In this document: positions 38,252-50,800 of the stretch, piece by piece
Layout of the letters: each line of letters starts with the position of its first letter
How positions within the stretch are numbered: position 1 is the stretch's first letter
From: Sepioteuthis lessoniana
Taxonomy: Eukaryota > Mollusca > Cephalopoda > Myopsida > Loliginidae
Direction of reading: 5' to 3'
Length of the DNA stretch: 64,000 nt
Assembly: GCA_963585895.1 (NCBI GenBank)
Contig: OY757934.1
Span: 47,863,527 to 47,927,526, forward strand
Position numbers and translations under genes: made by a program
The notes under the pieces: model-generated
The model's database searches: none
Told to the model about the DNA's origin: nothing
What the model saw: the letters and a program-made list of their open reading frames with translations, nothing else

Positions 38252-41200
38252 CTCATTAGAGCTTTTCACATTAGCGTTAGCCGATGGTTTTTCACTGGAG
38301 TCTGAGTGACAGCAAGTCTCCTCAAGTCTCTTGGACTCTCCTTAGTATTCTGGCCGTTCTCTATAATGCTGTCGTTTGGATGGTCTCCACTCGTCCACCA
38401 ACTTCCAAGTCCTCCAGTCCCTTTAGTAATCCTTTAGTTACTGTTCCAAACGCACCAATTACAATTGGTATTATTGTCACCTATATGTTCCACAGTTTTT
38501 TCAATTCCCTAGAAAGGTCGAGGTACTTATTCCTCTTTTCACATTCTTTCAGTTTTATTCTGTGGTCTGCCGGGACAGCAAAGTCGATTGTTTTGCAAGT
38601 TCTCTTTTTTTTTTTTTTTTGTTGATTATTATCAAGTCTGGTCTTCTGGGCGGGATTAGGTGATCCGTTTGTATGTTAAAGTCCCATAGGAGTTTATGCG
38701 TGGCATTTTCTAGGACAGGTGCTGGGTTGTGCATATACCATTTGTTAGTATGGTCGAATTTAAGTTTCTTACACATTTCCCAATGAATCACCTTGCCGAT
38801 CCAGTCGTGTCTCGCCTTATACTTATGCTAATTTGCTGCATTCGCTTATTATATGATTGATGGTTTCATCTCTGTCACTACATAGCCTGTATTTGCTATT
38901 TTGTTGAGTCTTATCTATTCTTGCTTTGATATGATTGGGTCTTATGGCGTTGACTTGTGCTGCTATTAGGAGAGATTCTGTTTCTCTCTTAAAATTTCCT
39001 TTTCTTAGCCATGTCCAAGTTTTGTCGTGTGAGATATTGTTTATTAGTCGTTTAAACCGCCCATAGAGTTATTTTCCTACCCATTTTTGTTTCCTAGTTA
39101 TTATTATTATAATTATTATTCAATTTTCAGGCTTATTGTGAGTTTCTTTACCTACGACCTAGCGTGAGGGAAGGTAGTGATTATATGTATTTTGCAACTT
39201 CTTTTGGGTGATATTTTTTCAATCCCATTGATAGAATTCTCCAAAGGAAAATAACAGTTACACCAGGTTCAATTTCTGGTATTTCCATTGGGGGACAGCC
39301 AGTTCACTTGTCGATGTCTTTATCTATCTCTTTCTTAACCATACCCAGTGCTCCCGTTATTTACAGACACAATGGTAGTTTTAATGTGCCACATGCTTTC
39401 AATTTCTATTTCCTGGTCTTTGTATTTATCTTTTTTAGTATATTCTTTGATAAATGTTTCATTATCTATTGGTACTAACATATCAATTACAAGGTATATT
39501 TTCTTTTATAGTCCTTAATTCCTGTTACTCTCTATTTTTCTTGCCCAGTCGGCTGGGGCTGTAGAATACACCGACTGCTTCTCTGCAGAGGGGTAGGAAC
39601 CCCCCGACGAGTGTCCTGATATGACCCTAAACAATTTGATGGTGAGGTTCCAGCAGTGCTGGAGCTTTGGGGAATGCAGGGTACCCCTTCATTGCCATTG
39701 CTCCCAGGTCCACTCTGACCCGGTGTGGTAGCACCTGATAGGGCCCTATCTATGGGTTAAATAGAACTAACTGCATACTTATGCTAAACTGAATTGTTTG
39801 AGTAAACTGAATAGCTTGAAATAGAAATGTTTTTGACAATTAAATCGTACTTACATTTGAACTGCATGCTTGTGCTTAAGTGAATTGTTTAAAATAGAAC
39901 TGTTTTTTCGACATTAAAACTGTATTTACACTTAACTGAATTGTTACATATAACTGCAACTGTTTTTTGTCATTGAAACTGTATTTACACTAAACTAAAT
40001 TGTTTGACATAGAACTGTGCTGACATTTAACTGTGTGTAAACAAAATCTGTACTTTTACAAAACTGAATTAGCTGAAGTAGAATTGCTTGACATAACTGA
40101 ATAGCTCGAAATAAAAATGTTTTTTTACAATCAAACTGTACTTACATTTAAAACTGCGTGCTTTTGCTAAACTGAATTGTTTTAAATTGAACTATTTTTG
40201 ACACTGAAACTGTACTTACACTAAACTGAATTGTTATATGTAACTGAGTGGCTTTAAATGGAAATGTTTTTGACCATTAAACTATGTACTCATGCTAAAC
40301 CGAATTGTTTTAAATAGAACTGATTATTTACATAAAAATGGATTTGGTGTTAAATAACCTACAAAGGTTTATATGCCATAAAACCAAACCAAACCAAACC
40401 AAATCTTTATTTTTCTATCATTTCATATCTAACATCGCCCGAAAGGATAATATCTCTTTATGAATCCGTTATTGGTTCTGCTTGGTGTTTATACCATTTT
40501 TCACAATCCAATATCCCAAAGAATTTACATACTTTCCAATGAATATAATGTTCGATTTTATCATGCCTTTTTATAAGTCCATTGGCGTTAAAATAGGGCA
40601 ACCGGTCATAAGTGGTCAATTGATTCTGTATTATTATTTTTATTTATTTATTTATTTTTCAGAAATGGAGTCACTACTTATCTAAGTGGGCCAACTACGT
40701 TATCCGATGCAACATTGAATATCCAGGCCCGAGGTCTGCATACACCAACTTCGGGAAGATGAAAGTGGAAACTCGAAGAGAGAGCAACGTGAGTAAATTG
40801 AAACAAAAGTGCCCTGATGAGTGACAAGACATACAAAACTGTTTCTCGGATATTTTGGCGGGGAAAGCGAAGCGAAACGAAACGAAACGAAGCGCGAAAA
40901 AACTAAAATTAAACTTGCAAATTCCAACAAACTAAAAATAAATATTTTTACGAGATCATATATAACTTTAATTAGTTGTCTAAATTTCTGAGATGAAGCT
41001 TGATGATTTTTATCATTAAGGATTTTCGGACTATTGTCTTCATCTTTATTATTTCCACAACGTTTAGGCCGAAATGTCCTCCGGCCTTCTTCAGGTGTTT
41101 GTCGAACTCGGGAACCTACACGGAACTTCGAACTACGTCCTTCATTGAATCCACGGGGGTCGCCTGTTCTGATTCCGTTAACCATAACCGGGTATAAGTA

Positions 41201-44200
41201 TTAAGTATTCCTGTATTGTTACTCACTTCTAAGGAGACAATCATCTGGAGGTTGCAGGTTCAATCCTGACTGCAGGCGTGTAACAATACAGGAATACTTT
41301 ACACTTGTACCCGTTTATGGCTAACGGAATCAGAACAGGCCCGTGGATTCAATAAAAGACGTAATTCGAAGTTTTGTGTAGGTTCCCGAGTTCGACAAAC
41401 ACCTGAAGAAGGCCGGAGGACTTATCGGCCGAAACGTTGTGGAAATAACATTAAAAATGAAGACAATAGTCCGGAAACCCTTACCGATAAAAATAACTTG
41501 ACTTATATATATTATAAACAAGTATTAAATTCAAATAAGTAAACTATGTATTTAATTGAAGCAACTAGATTTTAAATCACAAAAACATTTCTTTGCGAAT
41601 TTATTTTATAAAATTATAAAATTTGAAAAGGTAAAATGTACTCTCTGTTCCATGACACCCATCAACAAAGGAAAAGTCTGCTACCCAGATGCCACTCTAG
41701 GATAAATCGAGTACGCTGTTATGCGTGTAGTTATATATGGCGTAATTATTCTTATATAATGCGCACTTGTTTTTGTATAATTATTCCTGTATAATATGCA
41801 CTTATTTTCGTATTGGTATATGTGGCATAATTATTCTTGTATACTCGCGCAAAGATTTTCAACATTTCAAACATTCTATTATCTACAAACGTAATTGTTC
41901 TTGGATAATACGCACTTGCTTTCGTGTATTTCTATACTGCCTGACTATCCTTGTAAAATCCGCACATATATAGTTGTGTAAAAGAACTTACTTTCCAGAT
42001 TTTTAAACCTAAAGATGAGGGGTGCGTATTATACACCAAAGCTAAATATTAACTTTTTCGGGCCATGTGCAGCGCTATATTTAGAGCAGCATTACCGGAA
42101 ATAAGTTATATCTTTCGTCCAAACTACCCTTACCGCTATAGCGAAATACGTACTGAAATGTGTGTTTGTTTATAATTCTATTTCTCCTAGTGTGGGCTTA
42201 TCTTAGCCGCAAGCTTGTTGCATTTTCGTATGAACCAGTCCTTGCCCTTTTTGTTTCAAAGCATAAAAGTTGTTTCAAAACTATGTGAAGTTTTATTCTA
42301 GTCCATATGAACCGGATAAAAATTCAACAGCTTCAAATTCTAAAAATTCTGTGCGTATTATATACGAACTCATTTTACTAGAATTTTGCAGATAGGAGTA
42401 TCATACATGCACATGCAATATACACGAATAATACTGAATATCATGTTTATGACAAGGATTAATATTATGTTTATACTATATTGTTACTGTACAGAGTACA
42501 TTTATTAATAAATGGTATATCTATTAATAAATAGTGTATTTATTAATAAATGTTATATTTATTAATATATTGTTCATTTATATTCAAGAAAGATAACTGA
42601 ATAAATATAAATTACTTTATATCTGATGGCTTCGGAAATGTTTAAGACACTTGCCGTTGAGTTGTACGTAAGTTGATCTTCCTTTATAAGAATTAGAAGT
42701 AGTCACTCATCATACCCAGGTTGAACCTACCGTGTCAGCAGGTTTCCATGTCAAATATGTTTTTGTGGAGCCACTCTTCCCTGGAATGCACTGCAAACGT
42801 CAACTTATGTGATGGGAAGAAAGTCTTTAGCAAGTTCTTTGGCATCCCTTTATCTACTGAGATAATATTAGCACCTTGGACGATTAATATCAGTCTTGTC
42901 CCAGGGGTTATTTAGTGCGTCCTCATGGAAATAACACTCTGGCCCTTTCTGACTAGTATCTGTTAGGCTCCCATCTGTGGGTCAAATAGATGTCTAAAAG
43001 CTATTCGTATTCGATAGGACCGTATGCAATATATATATATATATATATATATGGGAATTTCGTCCGTGGTCTATGACAATCTCACTCGACGTCGTGTTAC
43101 AGGTTTGGATCGAAGTGTATGAGTCCAAGAAGGGTCCACAATGGAAGGGAAAGGTGAAAACAGAAAAGCTCGAATATATGTTAACGGCGACACGAGTTCA
43201 AATCCTTGACAAGACTGATTGCATTTCACATAGCACCAATACCCTTGGGAAAGGTATGACTCCAATTATTCTCCCTCCAGCTATGGGTAAATAGTAGGGC
43301 AGACTAGGTTCTTCAGCCTTGGTGAGGCAACTAGTCTAGGAGAAGGAAAACCCCGAATTCAAACCTGTTAAACTTCGCTTAAAAATTGACCTTGTGTCAT
43401 ATCCTGCCCGAGCGGAGGGGTTGGGTAAATATGGTTAACAAAGAAGAAGTTAACAAAATAAGTGTGTGTTGAGCCCTCACACTCACTACGTAGACGACAG
43501 GCAAAATTCCCTTAACTAAAACTAAAACTGACTGCTAGGTTTTCTAGCTTGACGTCACTTTTTTTTCTTCGGCGGGTCCTCTTCCCGGAATCTCTCTGTC
43601 TGTGTCTCTCTCTATTTTGTGTCTATCTATGTCACTCTCTGGTTCTATCAGAGTAGTAGACTGACTTTACTTGTATGTATATCCTAGTTACCCAACCCCT
43701 CCGCTTGGGCAGGATATGACACACGGTCAATTTTTAAGCGGAGTTTAACAGGTTTAAATTCAGAGTTTTCCTTCTCCTAGTCTAGTTGCCTTACCAAGGC
43801 TGAAGAACCTAGTCTGCCCTACTATTTACCCATAGCTGGAGGGAGAATAATTGGATTCATACCTTTCCCAAGGATATTAGTGCTATGTGAAATGCAATCA
43901 GCCTTGTCCAGGATTTGAACTCGTACTTTACTTGTATGTATGTATATAGGGGTGAACATTTCTTACTTCCGGATTTTCGGATACCCATATACTGAACATA
44001 AAGATATTGCCTGACTGTATGTCTCTTGGAGATCCTAAAAGTATGATTATAAAAATGAAGCTTTTTTAAGTCGCGACTCCACTTATATCAAATAATCTCC
44101 TTTTATACCTACAAGATTGAATCAGCCTACTCGGTTTATTTTAAAACCTACGTTTTTACCCAAGAAGCGAAATAGTTATGGCCAAAATTAAAAATCATTT

Positions 44201-45663
44201 CATTTGCATTCAAATTTCATGCAATATAAATAAAATCATGGAACAGAGGCTGTACCAAATAATCACTTTTTGAAATTAGGCAAACTGATTAATAAAGAAA
44301 ATCGTTTTTAATGCTATAAAGATCGCTAACAGTCAAGTTGCGATTACAACACAGCTTCCTAACAGATCATTGGAGTTTAGTCACAACCAGCCTATTTAAT
44401 TATCAAGTGGGTGGCAACATATTAATAGTAGATGTTGTTAGCAATCTGTAATATAATACATTAAAACTTGCTAAATATTTTAAAGCTTCCGATGTATTAA
44501 AGATAGTTAACCGTCATTATTAAATTTTTACATGAATAAACTATAGTAAATAATAAACTAATATCATAATTCAATTCGTAAAACTAAAAGTGTGTTCATT
44601 TATGAATTATAATTGTGAAGATATTTTGAAGTTTAAATTAAATATTCCGTAAAATATTATAAGAATTTCTTAAAAGAAACATTGTTAATAATAATTTTTT
44701 ACTGATATTTCTTTGTTGCTTTTTTATTGCACTTTTTTTTATCGTAGGTTGTCATTCTATGGTCGTTAAATAAGCAGTACGAAAAGGTATTAAAGAATAA
44801 TCCTATTACTGGATTAGAACTCGAATCCCAATTCGTTAATTTTTTGCTGTGCTGTTTATTTGACGATCGCAGAATGACGATCTGCAAGTTTTAATGGAAA
44901 GTAACAGAAATTCGGTGAAAAGGGATAGGATTAAAAATGTTAAAAACAATTAAAGATTTGTATGAAAATATTTCTGTGTGCACAAATAGGTGTATTCAAT
45001 ATATTTACATAAATATGTGCTTATAAGAATACGTAAACACACACGTGTGTATGTGTGTGTGTGAGAGAGAGAAAAACAGAGAGAGAGAGAGAGGGAGAGA
45101 GAGAGAAATAGAGAGAGAGAGAGAGAAAGAGAGAGAAAGCACCTGGGAAAATCCGACTGACGTGTTTCGCTTGACGTGTTTCGAAAGACGTATCATCAGA
45201 ATGAAAAATAGATATATCAAAAACGTATTTTACAATGAGATACTATTTGTAAAAAGTGTATCTACGCTCAATTTTGTTTTTGTATGACTGTCAAGAAGGT
45301 TATGGAAATATCACTATTGGAAATGCAATTGCGTGAATACGTCCGATATAAGATAATTCGGGATTGGAACAGAGTGAAGGACGTGATCGCGGAGTATCGA
45401 AAACAGGAGTTCTGCTGAACCGAACACGTTCTAGGTTTCATAGAATAAAGGTGGGTCCATACAGTAGTCGAGTAGTCACCGAGAGATCAGATGCAACCCC
45501 TTGGAAGACCTCCACGATGATGGGAAGTTGAAATTGTCAAGCGATTCGGGTCAATATGGAGAAGGGCGAGATCAAAAATGGAATAGAATTACATTGTAGC
45601 CAGTGATGTAGAAAACTACAAGTCCCTAGGTAATAAGGGAAATAAGGGATAAAATATAACCGT

Positions 45664-45728
<65 letters not shown>

Positions 45729-47855
45729 CAAATTATATATATATATTTTCAAATTATATATACATATTTCCAAATTAAATATATAAATATATATATTTCC
45801 AAATTATATATATATATATATAATTTGGAATATCAACAATTTTAAAATCAATAAAAATACATAATAATTACTTTGCAAAATTTCAAAATTCCTAAATCAA
45901 AGAATCAATTATAAATCGTAAGGATGATTATCAAATGATTAATTATAGTTCTTAATTAATAAAATAAAGTAATGTTGGCGACCGTAGTCAAAGGCGACCA
46001 GAAGGCTCCCTTTTCATAGCTACTACACCAAGATGTAGGAGACGGCGCTACTCCTATCCCTGGATTACTCCACTTTACCCTTGATACGTACCTTATATTG
46101 CCGAGAGTTAAGCAAGGAGGCATCAAGTACAATTTTTAAAGTCTTTGGTATGACACGATTGGGACTGAACCCAGGTCTCCCGGACCATTTGCGAACACTC
46201 TACCCACTAGGCCAATGAGCCAGTAGTTAATAAAATTATTAATCATTGTTAATTATTCTTTAATTAGATAGATTCGTAATCTCGAAAGCCTAAAATATCA
46301 AAAGTCAGCATTAATATGAATAAAGAAAAAGAATTATCGAATTATCTCACGACCCAAAGTACCAAGCTGAATTTTTCATAAGTTTTCTCGTTGTCTTAGA
46401 TAACAGCATTAGTGTGGTTTCTTTGTTTAATGGCATATCAACTTTTGTAGGTTATCTAATGTCAAAGCCATCTTTGTAGAAGAACAATAGTGATACTGTT
46501 TAACCCATAATTGGTGGGATAAGAGGTTCATACCATTCCCAAGGATATTAGTCTGAAAATGAACGTAATAGCACGACTGGAGTCCGAATTCGTTTACTTC
46601 GAAGCTGCAGTCCAGCACGGTGGCCATTATGCCATGTGGACTTTCCCTAGCTTTGACATTAAATAACCCCAGCGTTTTATATGCCATTAAACAAAAAACC
46701 CAAACCTAATAAATTACAAGGCTAGCACAAAAACATTACTTGATATCAAACAATGTATAAGTACATTGGTTATCGTCGCAGGAATTGGACACGGCGACAC
46801 GAGTTCAAATCCTGGACTGATTGCATTTCACATAGCACTAATACCCTTGGGAAAGGTATGAATCCAATTATTCTCCCTCCAGCTATGGGTAAATTGTAGG
46901 GCAGACTAGGTTCTTCAGCCTTGGTGAGGCAACTAGTCTAGGAGAAGGAAAACTCTGAATTCAAACCTGTTAAACTCTGCTTAAAAAAAAAACATTGACC
47001 TTGTGTCATATCCTGCCCGAGCGGAGGGGTTGGGTAAATATGATAAGTACATTGGAATACACGTAGACATCGGTGCATAGAGATTCTGCGGGTGAGAAAC
47101 GAAATATGTGATATCACCATATTTATAAACATATTTTGCCCTGTCGGCTGAGGCTATAGAATACACCGATTGCACTTCTGCAGGGGCGGGATAAAAAAAA
47201 CCCACAATGAGTGTCCTGTATATGACACTAAACAATCTGATGGTAAGGTTCCAGTGATGCCGAAGCTTTGGAGAATACAGAGCACCCCTTTATTGCCTCT
47301 CAGGCCCGGAATGGTAGCACCTGATAGGGTCTTATATATGGGTTAAATAGAACAAACTGCATACTTATGCTAAACTGAATTGTTTGAATTAGAACTGTTT
47401 GACTGAACTGAAAAGCTTAAAATAGAAAAATTTGGCAATTAAATTGTACTTACGTTTAAACTGCGTACTTATGCTAAACTGAATTGTTTAAAATGGAACT
47501 GTTTTTGACATTGAAACTGTAATTACGCTAAACTGAATTGTTTAATAGAGAACTGTTTTGACACTTAACTATGTGTAAACAAAACCTCTACTTATACCAA
47601 ACTGAATAAGCTGAAATAGAACTATTAGACTAAACTGAATAGTTTGAAATAGAAATGTTTTTAACAATTAAACTGTGTACTCATGCTAAACTGAATTGTT
47701 TGAAATAGAAATGGCTCTTTGGATAAAAATGGATTTGGCATTAAATAACCTACAAAGGTTGATATGCCATAAAACCCAACCAACCAACCTTATAAACATA
47801 TTCTAAGAAGATTTGATGCTATGATTACTTAATATCGAGGTGTGTTATTGTGCTC

Positions 47856-47886
<31 letters not shown>

Positions 47887-50800
47887 GCAATGAATAATGT
47901 GAATGTTGCCTAAGACACACTATTTACAGTTACAGCTTTTACAAAGAAATCAATACTGATTGGTTCTTTCGTGTCCCCAGGAGACGATAAGCATGATTTT
48001 ATTGACTGACTACTGAGCCCTGAACTTATTCACCAGAGACTCTGAGTTTCCACTTCATGGATTGTCTTTTCTACTCAAATTCTTAGAGCCAAACAAATGT
48101 TTAGCCGAAATATAAACTTTTTTTTCTATCTAAAGCATACTTCTGTGTAGATATCACACATTCTTCTGGAGAAGTTACATGGCTTGTGCTTCTCAGCAAC
48201 CAAAAATTTCATGACAGGCCTCTACTTAAACCTGGAGCATTGTGTTTGATTTCCTACCATTTTGAATAGCCTCAAAAGAAATATTTTTGCGAGATTAAGA
48301 TAATAAACGAATTTTAAACATTCAGTTTAAATGAAAATATTATTTAGAGAGAGAAAGACAGGTACGTTCACGAGTAAAAGTTGAACGTGATCATCATATA
48401 CCTGTATATGTGTGTGTGCCCGTGTGTGTGTGTGCGCGTGTGCGCGTGTATGTGTATCTGTGTGCGTGTGTTTGTGCGTGTGCGTATGTATACCTGTGTA
48501 TTTGTGCGTGTATTTATGTGTTCATGTGTGTGTGAACATAAATAAATCGATAAATCACTTAATTAAATATGAAATATTAAAAATAGATAATCGATTCTAA
48601 AAAGACATTTTTTTTAAATATAAAAAGATAATTTAGATTTTTAAAAAAAGATTAGATTTAGATTTTCATAAAAACTGCAAAGCTCGTTAACCACAACCTG
48701 TCAGCTGAGTAAGTGGCGCAATATTTCAAATATCTCATCACTGCATGCTCTTTTTTTTTTTCTTTAATTTTCTTATTACTCAGGGCCGACGCTTTTTTAT
48801 ACGAAGATTCTACAACAGGGTGCGTCTTTTTTTTTTGTTTTACCATGACCCCATTTATAATAATTCAACTTTTTCTTAAATTCCTATTTTCTAGACTGGT
48901 GATGGTCCCATGGTCAGTGGTAAGGGTGAGCCAAAAGTAGATAGACAGTATCTTCAATAAACGTTACCATCTACTGTCAATCTACTTTTGGCTATATATA
49001 TATATATATATAAAACCAATGACCATCGTTGCTAACCCTTCCGTTTGTTAACAATTCAATGCTCACTTTAATATCTACTCAGTGATAATTCTATGTCCGA
49101 AATGTTTTTGATGTTTGTTTTGCTTTTTATTTGTGTGTATACATTTGGTGTTGGTGAAGGCGGTGATGGACTAATAAAAGAAATGTTATATATATTTTTG
49201 TGTGAAATCGTTTCTGCGTTCGTTTTTGTATGACTGCTTTCATTATTTCATAAGAGAACAATTCTTACTTTAGTGATTATGATATACAAGCCAACAATGA
49301 AACAAATTCTGATATAGCAATAACTTCAGCCAAATTCTTTCCCCATAAAGTCTTACGAATCATCACAATGTCGTACACACAGCACTGATTCCCTTGTCTC
49401 TTTCTCATCATCCGTACCAATCGGTCATCGCTTGTGGCAAGTCTTCTAGGCGGCATCCATCCAGCCTTTGCTGATCGGTCAACTCTGGTGTGTCCATGAG
49501 TAGGAGTCCATAGAAGAACGTTGCTAGAACGTGTTAGAGTCTTGTCAGTTTATGAGGAGATAGCATCATCTTGATTAAAACATGTTTTATCTGAGTTGGC
49601 ATATACACAAATGCCACTTGCTGCCTGCTCCAGTTTGTCTAGCAGAGATTTGGCTTCAGCAAGTTTATTAGTAAGAAGGGCTAGATCATCTTTGTTATCT
49701 GCATCAGAAATAGTTTCTGCAGGATATCGCCTGCTTTGTATTCTTTTAGTTGGAGACCATTTTCTTTCAATAGATCTATTGACGTTTATAGAACGTAATC
49801 TAGGCAGATTAATAATTGAAATGGTACTAATGAATCCACTTGAAGGAGTGCGTGCAAAAATCTTGAGGCAACACTCTGGTTTATATGTTTCTCAAGGGCA
49901 TTCGATTCCTTACACAGAGGAACTATGGAGCAAGTAATTCTATTAATGGTTTTCCCAAAGAAACTGTTACCGCTATGATGATGCCCCATAAAGCTACAAA
50001 AGCAAAGGTTCACGCACCTGACAGTGACGTTGATTTGAATTCCACTCATCAGTTTATTATATATAATAAGGATTTACAATTCATATTATAATAAATGATA
50101 TTGAATATTATAAGAAGGAGTATGAAATGAAATATCATAATGAATAATTGTGTTCAAACGGGACACTAATACCGACCGACCCTGAGCTCGTGCCGAGATG
50201 AACAATATATTTATCTGACATCCCTTCCCGTCAGAATTTGGTGCAAGGACGTTTTATGGTGGGTGCCGCGCACGAATCGAGACTCATACATGGCAGGGAC
50301 AAAATTTATTGGCATCGTTGGTATTCCCCTATTGGGGCACCTCAGACACCAAGCAATGAACTTGGAAAGTAGTTAAAGCCTGGGGAGACGGCCTCTTGGG
50401 GCTAAGTGTATCAGACAACATGCCCAATACTATCCCCGATGATAGCCCGTGACAGTAATATACATCGTCTCGACGAAGGCTCACAAGATGTTCTAGGTGC
50501 CAAGATGAACTGGTATTTGTCGTTTGTCCCACCAACCGGACGAGTACACCGCAAGGCCTTTATAAGGTGGGTTCGGACGCAGGGCCGTTGCCCGGACACG
50601 CTCGGCATTCCCAGAAATGCCTCGGGCCCCGTCGGCATTCCCAGAAATGCCTCGGGCCCCGTCGGCATTCCCTTAAAATGAGGCGACTCCGGAAAGAGTT
50701 AGAGCTTGGGGGACGGCTCCTTGAGGTTAAGTGTATCAGACGACACGCCCAATACCACCTGCGGGGACAACCAGTGAGAGTAGTATACATCGTTTCAACG

